Of a stretch of DNA of 62,024 nucleotides, positions 52,665-61,316 are shown in pieces. The translations under genes were made by a program, and so were the position numbers. The stretch comes from UA16 sp042095135. GTDB taxonomy: Bacteria; Bacteroidota; Bacteroidia; Flavobacteriales_D; Sanyastnellaceae. Position 1 is the stretch's first letter. Every line of letters begins with the position of its first letter. The notes below the pieces were generated by a model. It worked only from the letters and a program-made list of their open reading frames with translations, was not told the origin of the DNA and did not search any database. The DNA is taken from assembly GCA_042095135.1 (NCBI GenBank), contig JBELBV010000008.1, positions 1 through 62,024 on the forward strand. Direction: 5' to 3'.

Positions 52665-53669
52665 TCCCTCGAGCAATGGATCGAACACGAATCGTTGCAC
52701 GAGTACTGCTTCGTCCTTGTACACGGCGTACATCCGCGAACCGTCCCATTGATTGAGTTCGCCGTCGTCATCATAGGTATCGGAAATTGGCGCCTTCCAG
52801 TACAGCTCTATTTCATTGGGGACCTCTTCGTCTTGTCCCCACGTACGGAGGCGAAAAGCAGGTTCTGAGCGGTTCAGCAAGCTGTCTTCAGCGGCTGCAG
52901 TAAGGTGATTGTTGTACGTTTCCAAGTGGACCTTGCGAAATCGATTGAAGCGGTCCTGCCAGAAAAGCGTATCAGCACGGCTCGTCAGCGGAGCCCCCTC
53001 CACCCGAATCGTTCCCGCGCTATCCACTTCCATGGCATACAGGCGTCCACCGGCCTCTGTCAGTTCAACTTCGACACGACGCAGAGAATTGCCCGGGTAA
53101 TCAAACATGCCTGTGTAACGCCATTCGCGCTCGTCGGTAAAAAACCGCGTGGACAGGAATCCAGTGAACCCTTCCATGTGCACGATGAAAGGCTCCTCAG
53201 CAAGTTGACCATTGGCATCCGCGAGCACCATGTAGGTCCCGGTGTGGTTTTGGGTCGAAGTGCCGATGTACCATGTTTTGACCGGAAATTCACCGCCCTG
53301 ATAAATCTCCACCTTTTTTCCTCGGCCCGCGAGCAAACGGTTTACGTTGTCCAACTCACCCTGCGGAACAGGCCGCTGGACCCGAGCACGGAGGAAGGTC
53401 TTGAGCAACAAATCCACAGCATCCTTCCGCGCAAAATGGGTGCCATTGAGCTTCCAGTAGCGGCCTGATGACCGCTCGAGCAATGCTTGGTATCCGTCTT
53501 TATCCGCGATGAAAATCTTGTCGACTGCTGCTGTATCGGCTATGGCAAAGTCCGCTGCGTTCGCCGCTTTGGAAATCTCAGCTGCTTCCTGGGTGTCCAT
53601 GTAACGCACACCCACAGCTATCACCGTCACGAGGAGAAGAAAATAAAAGAGTCGAAGGTTCTTGTGCAT
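52656..53669 (-). CDS. DUF4340 domain-containing protein
   Basis: A 337-residue protein with an N-terminal membrane anchor (LRLFYFLLLVTVIAVGV) and an extracytoplasmic beta-rich body (WKLNGTHFARKDAV, VEIYQGGEFPVKTWYIG). DUF4340 proteins commonly sit beside GldG-like ABC transporter components, as here, 10 bases after gldFG. The start at 53669 was chosen because it puts the hydrophobic anchor at the N-terminus. The likely role is accessory to the GldFG transporter, inferred from context only. The C-terminus overlaps the convergent GT4 gene by 9 bases. Confidence 0.82.
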   Translation of the reverse strand: MHKNLRLFYFLLLVTVIAVGVRYMDTQEAAEISKAANAADFAIADTAAVDKIFIADKDGYQALLERSSGRYWKLNGTHFARKDAVDLLLKTFLRARVQRPVPQGELDNVNRLLAGRGKKVEIYQGGEFPVKTWYIGTSTQNHTGTYMVLADANGQLAEEPFIVHMEGFTGFLSTRFFTDEREWRYTGMFDYPGNSLRRVEVELTEAGGRLYAMEVDSAGTIRVEGAPLTSRADTLFWQDRFNRFRKVHLETYNNHLTAAAEDSLLNRSEPAFRLRTWGQDEEVPNEIELYWKAPISDTYDDDGELNQWDGSRMYAVYKDEAVLVQRFVFDPLLEGLR

Positions 53670-53679
53670 GCGTACAAGT

Positions 53680-56154
53680 TTATGCGTCAGAAGGCATTCG
53701 TTTGGCAAAACGACGGCGGCGGCGAATGGTAAAGCCCCACCCCAAGCCCAAAACGAGGCCAATGGGCAGCGCCAACGCGATGGCTTGCCAGCCCAGGCGT
53801 TCCGAACGGATTTTATCCGAATTCAACGGACGCAGAGCAATGGCGCGCGATCGCACAGAGATAGAGGCTGTTTCGTTGAGCAGGTAGCTAACCGCGTTGC
53901 GCAAAAACTCTTTGTTATCGTATACCACCCGGCGTGCGTTTCGGTCGTAACCGAGTGGCAAGATCATCGGGCCGTTGGGTCCGTCCTTGACTTGATTGCG
54001 GATGAGATCGCCGTCTCCAATCATGATTTGGGCAGTTGGCACGCTAGAGGATTGAAAAGCGAAGTCATCATCGGTTTTTAAGGTGTCCGGCAATCGGTGC
54101 TGGAATGCCGACTCGAAGGTACCTTCAATCAATACCGCGAGCGGCTGGTTGGGCAATGCATTTTGCGTGAAATACTCCGGCTTCAATTCCACTACATTGC
54201 TCGAAACCCGAACAGGAGCTTTGTATTCTCGCGACATTTCCGATGAGGCAAGCAATACGTGCTTTCGCAAATCGCCTCCTACATCCACCGTGTCCAAGCG
54301 CGACGCGAAGTCGAATTTCACCGGGTCCAAATTCGTGGTGATGGGATGGCTGGTACCGAGCGGCATGGCTACAGGCGCATAGTACCAATTGAAGAGTTGC
54401 ATGTTTTGCTGATTGCCCAACGGCCCCGCTCCCATAACAATGGGCGCACATTGCAAATCAATCACCAAGTTGCGATTGAACCGCACACCGTATTGAAACA
54501 GTTGGTCGTAAATGCCCAATTCATTGGTCACCCCCCTTGTGAATTGATTACGCGCCAAGCTGTCTAAATCAATGGCAATCGGATCCACAAGCCACATCAC
54601 ACGACCACCGTTCATGATGAATTGGTCGATGATCACCTGGTCCTTGGGGTCAAACAATGAATCCGGCTTTGCAATGATTGCCAGGTCAAAGCGATTCACG
54701 CGCCGCGACATGCCTTCTATCTTTTCCGACAGCATGTTCAATTGACCGTCGATTCGGACGTCGAATACGTCGTAATCGGTCTCCAGGTCCATCACAAAGT
54801 CCGCGGTTTCCGCCTCATTTAATTCCCCATGACCTTCGATGATCGCAATGCGTGGTCGCTCCTGCGCAATCAATTTCCTCATGGCCCGGGACAACTCGTA
54901 TTCCAACGCGTTAATGGACCCCTGAATCATGGACTCTGTTGGCTCTGGCATTTCCGAGCGAAAAAACTGCACTGGCTCTGTTTTGCCCTGGTACGAAATC
55001 AACGCGGCTGGCCAGATCGTCTTAAACGCTTGGGCCCCTGATTCTGTGAATGCGATGCGCGAATAATTCAGCCCCTGCTCCACCAACTTTTCCTCGTTTT
55101 GGCCGATGGTCTGTCGGTCATCAATTTCATAGATGTCCACAAATTGAAACCGCAAGTTGCCCCCCGACCAAGCCGCCATGTCTTCCAATTGGTAGCGGAT
55201 GGCCCGCTCAAGCCGCTTCCATTGTGCCGGATATTCCCCAGTGAGGTAACATGTCACGAAGACTTCATCCTCCAATGATTCGAGCAACGATTGGGTCGCC
55301 TCCGTCATCGTGAATCGTTTTTCCTCCGAAAAATCAAATTGAAATGACGCAAACGAACACCCCCATGCTACCACGCATGCGATCGCCGTGCCCAATGCCC
55401 ACTCCACGACTTGATCCCGACCTCGCAGGCGCTGGAAGACAAAGGCAAAACGCGCTAGCAAGAGAAACACTGCCACCAACAAGAGGAAATAAACCAAATC
55501 GCTCGAACCGATCAAGCCCCGACTCAGTGCTTGATAATGGGTGCTCATGCCCAACTGGCTGAACGCCAAATCCCACGTCCCGAAGGCGTCAAAGCTCGCC
55601 AGTGCTTGAAATCCGATGAAAGCAAACACCAGCATGACCATTGTTATCAAGTACGCGATAAGTGGGTTCTTGGACAAAGCAGAGATGGCGATACCGATGG
55701 AGGTAAACGCACCGCACAACAATACCAATCCGAGATAACTTCCTTTGACGGCCCCTGCATCAAAATTCCACTGCGGTTGGCCCAACCAGCCAATGACAGG
55801 AATGAACAGCAACGTGGGCAACAAGGCAAAAAGCAAAACGGAAAAGGACCCGAGGAATTTGGCCCCGACTATTTCCATGGGACGTATGGGCTTCGTCGCA
55901 AGCAACTCCAAGGTTCCCGTTCGGTACTCCTCTGAGAAAGAACGCATGGTTATGGCGGGGACGACAATCATCAACACCCAAGGTGCTATGATGAAAAATG
56001 ATTCCAACGACGCCTGACCTGCATCCAAAATGTTCGTTTCACCGGGGAATACCCACAGAAACAGGCCGTTGAGCAGGAGAAACATGGACACAACCACGTA
56101 GCCCAAGAGGGTGCTGAAAAAGGCTTGAAATTCCTTGCGAACCAGTGCGAACAT
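53680..56154 (-). CDS. gldFG: Fused gliding-motility ABC transporter protein GldF-GldG
   Basis: An 824-residue single polypeptide. Residues 1 to about 240 are an ABC-2 type permease like GldF: six hydrophobic segments, FSEEYRTGTLELLATKPI and the KEFQAFFSTLLGYVV opening. After a short RLRGRDQVVEW hinge, residues about 250-824 are GldG-like: a hydrophobic anchor, the DUF-type periplasmic body (IAIIEGHGELNEAET, VMWLVDPI) and a C-terminal membrane segment (IALALPIGLVLGLGWGF) with a basic tail. In Flavobacterium johnsoniae these are two proteins of about 241 and 560 residues. The ATPase partner GldA is not in the window. Confidence 0.87.
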   Translation of the reverse strand: MFALVRKEFQAFFSTLLGYVVVSMFLLLNGLFLWVFPGETNILDAGQASLESFFIIAPWVLMIVVPAITMRSFSEEYRTGTLELLATKPIRPMEIVGAKFLGSFSVLLFALLPTLLFIPVIGWLGQPQWNFDAGAVKGSYLGLVLLCGAFTSIGIAISALSKNPLIAYLITMVMLVFAFIGFQALASFDAFGTWDLAFSQLGMSTHYQALSRGLIGSSDLVYFLLLVAVFLLLARFAFVFQRLRGRDQVVEWALGTAIACVVAWGCSFASFQFDFSEEKRFTMTEATQSLLESLEDEVFVTCYLTGEYPAQWKRLERAIRYQLEDMAAWSGGNLRFQFVDIYEIDDRQTIGQNEEKLVEQGLNYSRIAFTESGAQAFKTIWPAALISYQGKTEPVQFFRSEMPEPTESMIQGSINALEYELSRAMRKLIAQERPRIAIIEGHGELNEAETADFVMDLETDYDVFDVRIDGQLNMLSEKIEGMSRRVNRFDLAIIAKPDSLFDPKDQVIIDQFIMNGGRVMWLVDPIAIDLDSLARNQFTRGVTNELGIYDQLFQYGVRFNRNLVIDLQCAPIVMGAGPLGNQQNMQLFNWYYAPVAMPLGTSHPITTNLDPVKFDFASRLDTVDVGGDLRKHVLLASSEMSREYKAPVRVSSNVVELKPEYFTQNALPNQPLAVLIEGTFESAFQHRLPDTLKTDDDFAFQSSSVPTAQIMIGDGDLIRNQVKDGPNGPMILPLGYDRNARRVVYDNKEFLRNAVSYLLNETASISVRSRAIALRPLNSDKIRSERLGWQAIALALPIGLVLGLGWGFTIRRRRRFAKRMPSDA

Positions 56155-56181
56155 TGTAGGGACGAAGTTAAGGCCTAGCCA

Positions 56182-56496
56182 TCATTCAGCCACACCCGGA
56201 ATCGGTTCATCTGCCGGCCAAAATGAGGACCAAGCCACCGGTGGCGCGCTGAACATGGCCTTCGTTTTTGGCCAAACCTCGCCAAAGAGCGCTGACTTTC
56301 TGTACGCATGCAGATTGGATTCATGTTCCCACCAGCTCAAGGTCGTGCGAATCGGTTCGTCGCCATGCTCCTTGAGGAGGCGAACTTGGCGACAGCCGGG
56401 CATCGCCTGGATTTGGGCTTGAACACAAGCAAACAAATGATCAAATGCCTCCAATTGAGCAGGGTCGAATTCCATTTTCACAATTCGAAGCAGCAT
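56182..56496 (-). CDS. Antibiotic biosynthesis monooxygenase (ABM) domain protein
   Basis: A 104-residue protein with an ABM-like ferredoxin fold: LLRIVKMEF, FLACVQAQIQAMPGC-like (here FACVQAQIQAMPGCRQ) and TTLSWWEHESNLHAYRKSALFGEVW. These small proteins are putative quinol monooxygenases or heme-handling enzymes. The start at 56496 overlaps the stop of the SAM-hydrolase gene (TGATG), so the two are coupled; gldFG follows after 27 bases. Function is unknown. Confidence 0.78.
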   Translation of the reverse strand: MLLRIVKMEFDPAQLEAFDHLFACVQAQIQAMPGCRQVRLLKEHGDEPIRTTLSWWEHESNLHAYRKSALFGEVWPKTKAMFSAPPVAWSSFWPADEPIPGVAE

Positions 56497-57314
56497 CACA
56501 ACAGGGTTCCGGATTCAAATTGGACGCGTACCGCTTGGTCGCGCTTAAGGCCGAGCAGCGCATCTGCACCACCTCGATCGCCAGGAGCGCTGTGGTTGTT
56601 CATTGCAATCTCGAGCAATCCAGCATAATTGAACACGGCCACTTCTTTGCCGACTTGCACATCCTCGTAGTGCTCGGATACTTTTCGAATGGACATTCTG
56701 CTCGTGCGCAATTGAATTTCAAACGGCCGCCCCTTTCCAAATTCCTTGAACGCCGTTCGGCTGATGTTCGTGATGACGTTTCCGTAATCGTCAATGTAAA
56801 CCACATGGCCGATCAACGTGTCCTCTTCGTAACTCAAACGGCGCGGTTGCGCTTCTTTGAGTCCTCCCGTAGAGCGTCCTATAAGGTCCTCCTTTCCTCC
56901 ACGCGCCAAGTGGGCCGCGGCCGGAACAAAGACTTCCCGCTCAGGAAAGGTGGGCGCGGACACGTCCAAATTCAACCCCGAAAAATCGAATACGCCTTCG
57001 GGTTGTTTGTCTGACAACAGCCGAAAAACTCCGGTATCCGCACCGATGAAGAAGTGTCCATCCAGACGCACCAACCGGTGCGGACTCTCAGGCGTCTCAG
57101 CGCTGCGAACACAGATTAAATGAATGCTGCCCTCTGGAAACTCACGGTACACCGTTCGCAGCACAAACGCGGCCTCCACAGCATCGAATTTTCGGATGCG
57201 GTGGGATATATCGACGATCTGTGCATCCTTCACACGCTTGTGCAGCGCCCCTTTGATGACGGCCGTGTAGTGGCTGTCCAAACCAAAGTCAGATGTAAGG
57301 GTCACGATTGGCAT
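56496..57314 (-). CDS. SAM hydroxide adenosyltransferase (DUF62 family)
   Basis: A 272-residue SAM-cleaving enzyme of the DUF62 family, related to chlorinase and fluorinase. The N-terminal TLTSDFGLDSHY, DISHRI, GADTGVF and the C-terminal YIDDYGNVITNIS and NNHSAPGDRGGAD are diagnostic. The known activity is hydrolysis of SAM to adenosine and methionine. The start at 57314 gives MPIVTLTSDFG; the longer frame to 57623 is antisense to phoH. It is divergent from phoH by 36 bases and heads the ABM-gldFG-DUF4340 transcript. Confidence 0.88.
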   Translation of the reverse strand: MPIVTLTSDFGLDSHYTAVIKGALHKRVKDAQIVDISHRIRKFDAVEAAFVLRTVYREFPEGSIHLICVRSAETPESPHRLVRLDGHFFIGADTGVFRLLSDKQPEGVFDFSGLNLDVSAPTFPEREVFVPAAAHLARGGKEDLIGRSTGGLKEAQPRRLSYEEDTLIGHVVYIDDYGNVITNISRTAFKEFGKGRPFEIQLRTSRMSIRKVSEHYEDVQVGKEVAVFNYAGLLEIAMNNHSAPGDRGGADALLGLKRDQAVRVQFESGTLL

Positions 57315-57333
57315 TTTACAAAGGTGGGGAACG

Positions 57334-57341
57334 TATTTTTG
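57334..57341 (+). promoter_or_regulatory. -7 box for phoH
   Basis: TATTTTTG matches TAnnTTTG exactly and ends 9 bases before the phoH ATG. TTG at 57308-57310 is 23 bases upstream, inside the divergent gene's start region. Confidence 0.5.
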
Positions 57342-57350
57342 TGTCCGCAC

Positions 57351-58316
57351 ATGCAAAAGAAAGAGATATCCATCGAAGGTGTTGATCCCTTGTTGCTCTT
57401 GGGACCAGAAAATACCAACTGGCGCATCCTCAAGTCGGCGTTTTCGAAGTTGCATCTGATCACTCGCGGCGATTCTGTTTTCGCACAAGGAGCGGCTGAG
57501 GATGTGGGACGGTTTGATGAAGTGCTGCGCATGATCCTCTGGCACATCGAACGGTACAACGCACTTGGTGAAGACGACATCCACCGCCTCATCGGCGCGG
57601 ACGAATCCCAGTTGATGACCCAATCCAAAAAAGACGACACCCTGGTCTACGGTCCGAATGGCAACCGCATCACAGCCCGCACTCGCAACCAGCAGCGCTT
57701 GGTGGACGCCATCCGCAAAGATGATATGGTATTCGCCATCGGTCCCGCCGGCACAGGCAAGACGTACACCGCCGTTGCCATGGCCGTTGCAGCCTTAAAA
57801 GACAAGCGCGTCAAGAAAATAATCTTGACCCGTCCCGCCGTCGAAGCCGGCGAAAACCTCGGTTTCTTACCCGGCGACTTGAAAGAAAAACTGGATCCAT
57901 ACTTGCAGCCGTTGTATGATGCACTGACGGACATGCTGCCGTACGACAAGGTTGCGGATTACCTCGAGAAAGGGGTCATTGAAATTGCACCGCTTGCCTT
58001 CATGCGCGGGCGCACACTGGATAAGGCATTTGTCATTTTGGATGAAGCTCAAAACACCACGGTTGCTCAAATCAAGATGTTCCTCACGCGGATGGGCAAA
58101 GAGGCCAAATTTGTCGTGACCGGAGATGCCTCCCAAATCGACCTCCCCCACAAGCAAGCCTCTGGCCTAAAGTATGCGAAGCGCGTACTTCCCAACATTG
58201 ACGGGATTTCGTTCATAGAGTTAGACGGTTCCGATGTCATTCGACACCGATTGGTGAAAGCTGTCATCCAAGCATTTGAGAAATCCGAAGAAACCCCACC
58301 CACCACCAAAGCATGA
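57351..58316 (+). CDS. phoH: PhoH family ATPase
   Basis: A 321-residue protein. The start at 57351 gives MQKKEISIEGVDP; the longer frame overlaps the divergent gene. Walker A is GPAGTGKT at 131-138 and Walker B is FVILDEAQNTT (about 224-234), with the RNA-helicase-like VTGDASQIDLP downstream. PhoH proteins are cytoplasmic ATPases linked to RNA handling or phosphate starvation; the precise function is unresolved. The purC ATG overlaps its stop. The order SAM-hydrolase, phoH, purC is common in Flavobacteriia. Confidence 0.93.
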   Translation: MQKKEISIEGVDPLLLLGPENTNWRILKSAFSKLHLITRGDSVFAQGAAEDVGRFDEVLRMILWHIERYNALGEDDIHRLIGADESQLMTQSKKDDTLVYGPNGNRITARTRNQQRLVDAIRKDDMVFAIGPAGTGKTYTAVAMAVAALKDKRVKKIILTRPAVEAGENLGFLPGDLKEKLDPYLQPLYDALTDMLPYDKVADYLEKGVIEIAPLAFMRGRTLDKAFVILDEAQNTTVAQIKMFLTRMGKEAKFVVTGDASQIDLPHKQASGLKYAKRVLPNIDGISFIELDGSDVIRHRLVKAVIQAFEKSEETPPTTKA

Positions 58317-59269
58317 GCCAATCCCTCCACGCGTCGCGCTTTCAATTCCCTACTCAGACCCGTGCTTATCACGGAAAAGTGCGCGACATGTATTCCATTG
58401 CAAACGATATGATGGTCGCCGTGGTCTCCGACCGCATCAGTGCGTTTGATGTCATTCTGCCCAAGCCCATTCCATTCAAGGGCCAAGTGCTCAATGGCAT
58501 CGCGAGCTACTTCCTCGATGCCGTCTCCGACATCGTCCCTACATGGAAGGTTGACACTCCCCATCCTCAAGTGACGATTGGACACGCCTGTGAGCCCATC
58601 CGCCTCGAGATGGTCATCCGCGGCTACCTGACGGGCCATGCTTGGCGCACCTACAAGTCGGGCAAGCGCGTACTGTGTGGCGTAGCCCTGCCAGAAGGCA
58701 TGAAGGAACACGACTGCTTTCCGAAGCCCATCATCACACCGGCGACAAAAGCGGAAGAAGGACACGACGAAGACATCAGTAAAGCGGACATTCTGAAACG
58801 CAAAATCGTATCGTCAGAACTATACGCTGAGCTCGAGCGGGTGACCAGAGCACTTTTCCAGCGTGGTACTGAAATGGCACGCAAACAAGGACTGATATTG
58901 GTGGATACGAAATACGAATTTGGATTGCGAGACGGTCAGTTGTTTTTAATCGATGAGATCCACACGCCGGATAGCTCGCGGTATTTCATTGCAGAAGGCT
59001 ACCAAGAGCGCCAAGATCGAGGCGAACAACAGAAGCAACTCAGCAAAGAGTTCGTTCGGGAGTGGCTGATGGAGAATGACTTTATGGGCTTCGAAGGCCA
59101 AGCGGTCCCCGACATGCCGGACTCCTTCGTCAATGAAGTCACCGACCGTTACATTGGACTTTACGAACAAGTTACCGGAAGGCCCTTTGAACGCGCGGCC
59201 TCTGAACATTTGGAACGCGACATCGAAGAGGCCGTAGCCGAGTGGATTGCAACCAACAACCATGGGTAA
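58313..59269 (+). CDS. purC: SAICAR synthase (phosphoribosylaminoimidazole-succinocarboxamide synthase)
   Basis: A 318-residue enzyme of de novo purine synthesis that ligates aspartate to CAIR using ATP. GKVRDMY, VSDRISAFDV, RGYLTGHAW, KADILKRK-like (ISKADILKRK), DTKYEFG and IDEIHTPDSSRY are diagnostic. The length suits the longer, eukaryote-like/SAICAR type found in Bacteroidota. The ATG overlaps the phoH stop and its own stop overlaps the tsaC start, so all three are translationally coupled. Confidence 0.95.
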   Translation: MSQSLHASRFQFPTQTRAYHGKVRDMYSIANDMMVAVVSDRISAFDVILPKPIPFKGQVLNGIASYFLDAVSDIVPTWKVDTPHPQVTIGHACEPIRLEMVIRGYLTGHAWRTYKSGKRVLCGVALPEGMKEHDCFPKPIITPATKAEEGHDEDISKADILKRKIVSSELYAELERVTRALFQRGTEMARKQGLILVDTKYEFGLRDGQLFLIDEIHTPDSSRYFIAEGYQERQDRGEQQKQLSKEFVREWLMENDFMGFEGQAVPDMPDSFVNEVTDRYIGLYEQVTGRPFERAASEHLERDIEEAVAEWIATNNHG

Positions 59270-59858
59270 GAAGCGTCCGCACTGGCACCAAGATGCCCTC
59301 GCTGCCGTGCGCGCTTTGCGCAACGACGGCGTCATTTCGCACCCCACTGATACCGTTTGGGGACTCGCTGCAGACGCGACGTCCACAACGGGCGTACAGC
59401 GCATTTTTGACATCAAGCAGCGCGCCTTGACCGAGACCTTGCTAATGCTGGTGGATTCGGAACAAGCATTGGAACAAATGCTTCCCAACTTGCCTGAAGC
59501 TGCGTGGGAGCTACTGGAAGTGAGTGATCGGCCTGTCACGCTCGTGGGGACGCTCGGCGGTCAGGTACGTCACACCTTTGCTCCGGGCATGGTGCGGGAA
59601 GATGGATCCATCGCGGTTCGCCTCATATCCGACCCGTACCTGAGTTTTCTGATTCAGGGAATCGGAGCACCTCTCGCTTCCACCAGCGCCAACCTAGCCA
59701 AGCAATCTACCCCGCATACCTTCAATGAAGTTGACCAGCAGGTTACCAGTGCAGTGGACTTCAACGCCCATTACCGCCGAGCGGAGCTGAATTCAAGTCA
59801 ATCCTCTATGCTCGTCCTCTTTGACGACGCTGGACGCATGCGCATTTTGAGGAGCTAA
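59262..59858 (+). CDS. tsaC: L-threonylcarbamoyladenylate synthase (TsaC/YrdC)
   Basis: A 198-residue YrdC-fold enzyme that makes threonylcarbamoyl-AMP for the universal t6A37 tRNA modification. SHPTDTVWGLAADA is the substrate-binding opening, followed by IKQRA, RPVTLV and STSANLAKQ, the threonine and ATP contacts. The short YrdC form lacks the Sua5 C-terminal domain. The start at 59262 (MGKKRP) overlaps the purC stop. Its terminus precedes the cca promoter by a few bases. Confidence 0.9.
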   Translation: MGKKRPHWHQDALAAVRALRNDGVISHPTDTVWGLAADATSTTGVQRIFDIKQRALTETLLMLVDSEQALEQMLPNLPEAAWELLEVSDRPVTLVGTLGGQVRHTFAPGMVREDGSIAVRLISDPYLSFLIQGIGAPLASTSANLAKQSTPHTFNEVDQQVTSAVDFNAHYRRAELNSSQSSMLVLFDDAGRMRILRS

Positions 59859-59877
59859 CGCTATCCGCGTAACTTTG
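59846..59877 (+). promoter_or_regulatory. Bacteroidota promoter for cca, near-leaderless
   Basis: TTTG at 59846-59849, then exactly 20 bases, then TAACTTTG at 59870-59877, an exact match to the consensus. The cca ATG is only 5 bases after the box, so the predicted transcript begins at or very near the start codon. The promoter overlaps the tsaC stop region. Confidence 0.75.
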
Positions 59878-59882
59878 AACCC

Positions 59883-61307
59883 ATGTCCGCAGAAGCCATG
59901 AACTACTCGGCCCACCTGAACCATCCGCTGTTCAAGACCATTGGAAAAATCGCGGACCAGGAAGGAAAGTCAGCCTACGCCATTGGTGGCTTCGTGCGGG
60001 ACCTCTTGCTTCAACGCCGGTGCAAAGACATCGACATCGTGGTTGAAGGCAGCGGCATCGAACTGGCCAAGAAAGCCTCCATCGCTTTGAATGCGGGAAA
60101 GGTTACAGTCTTCAAGAACTTCGGTACGGCCATGTTCCGTTACCGCGACTGGGAGGTGGAATTCGTCGGGGCCCGGAAAGAATCCTACGAACGTGGCAGC
60201 CGCAAGCCCATCGTGGAAGACGGCACCATCGAAGACGATCAAAACCGACGAGACTTCACCATCAATGCCCTCGCCATCAGCCTAAATGAGGCGACGTTCG
60301 GTGACCTCGTTGACCCCTTTGCTGGCGTTCGAGACCTGGAGAACCAGTGCATTCAAACGCCTTTGGATCCGGATATCACGTTCAGTGACGACCCACTGAG
60401 GATGCTGCGTGCGATTCGGTTCGCCACCCAACTTCACTTCCGCATCACAGACTCCAACGTCGCATCCATACAGCAAAACGCCAACCGCATGGAGATCATC
60501 AGCCAAGAGCGAATCCACACCGAGCTTCACAAGATCATCCTGAGCCCAAGGCCTTCGATTGGATTTAAATTGCTCGACAAGTGTGGATTGCTGGGCATCA
60601 TCTTCCCTGAGATGGAGGCACTCAAAGGAATAGAGTGGAGAGACGGAGTTGGTCACAAGGACAATTTCTACCACACCTTGGAAGTATTGGATAATGTGGC
60701 GAAAGTCTCTAATGACCTTTGGTTGCGTTGGGCGGCCATCCTTCATGACATTGCAAAGCCAGCCACCAAACGCTTCCAGCGCAAACACGGCTGGACGTTT
60801 CACGGACACGAAGACAAGGGTGCTCGCATGGTACCCAAAATCTTCAAGCGCATGAAGCTGCCTTTGGACCACAAAATGAAGTTTGTCCAAAAGCTTGTGC
60901 TCTTGCATCTCCGGCCCATTGCGCTCACGAAAAACCAAATCACGGACAGCGCGGTACGCCGCCTGCTGTTCGACGCTGGCGATGACATTGACGCCCTCAT
61001 GGTCCTTTGCCGCGCGGACATTACTTCCAAGAACGAAGCCCGCGTCAAGCGGTACCTCACCAACTACGACATCGTAGTCCAGAAGTTGAAAGACGTCGAG
61101 GAGAAAGATCACTTGCGGAACTTCCAACCGCCCATCTCTGGTCAAGAAATCATGGAAACGTTTGGCATTCCACCAAGCAAGCCAATTGGCGATTTGAAAA
61201 ACGCCATCAAAGAAGCCATCCTGGACGGAAAGATTCCCAATGAGCCGGGACCGGCAAAAGAACTTATGCTCGAATTAGCGGCCAAAATGGGCCTCTCACC
61301 AAAGTAA
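59883..61307 (+). CDS. cca: CCA tRNA nucleotidyltransferase with HD domain
   Basis: A 474-residue class II tRNA nucleotidyltransferase that adds or repairs the 3' CCA end. The nucleotidyltransferase core has YAIGGFVRDLLLQ, DIDIVV, EFVGARKESYERGSR and RRDFTINALA, then the RNA-binding ERIHTELHKII region. A C-terminal HD domain has HTLEVLDN and ILHDIAKP. The encoded tRNA-Met above lacks CCA, consistent with the need for this enzyme. Transcription likely starts at its own promoter at 59846-59877. It is convergent with glnS, 9 bases apart. Confidence 0.95.
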   Translation: MSAEAMNYSAHLNHPLFKTIGKIADQEGKSAYAIGGFVRDLLLQRRCKDIDIVVEGSGIELAKKASIALNAGKVTVFKNFGTAMFRYRDWEVEFVGARKESYERGSRKPIVEDGTIEDDQNRRDFTINALAISLNEATFGDLVDPFAGVRDLENQCIQTPLDPDITFSDDPLRMLRAIRFATQLHFRITDSNVASIQQNANRMEIISQERIHTELHKIILSPRPSIGFKLLDKCGLLGIIFPEMEALKGIEWRDGVGHKDNFYHTLEVLDNVAKVSNDLWLRWAAILHDIAKPATKRFQRKHGWTFHGHEDKGARMVPKIFKRMKLPLDHKMKFVQKLVLLHLRPIALTKNQITDSAVRRLLFDAGDDIDALMVLCRADITSKNEARVKRYLTNYDIVVQKLKDVEEKDHLRNFQPPISGQEIMETFGIPPSKPIGDLKNAIKEAILDGKIPNEPGPAKELMLELAAKMGLSPK

Positions 61308-61316
61308 GGGAGCTAT

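Noticed and set aside
55400..55460. A possible frameshift joining separate gldF and gldG genes
   Set aside because: The frame continues without stop, and a hydrophilic hinge followed by a membrane segment looks natural at the junction; there is no overlapping restart codon pattern typical of a frameshift.
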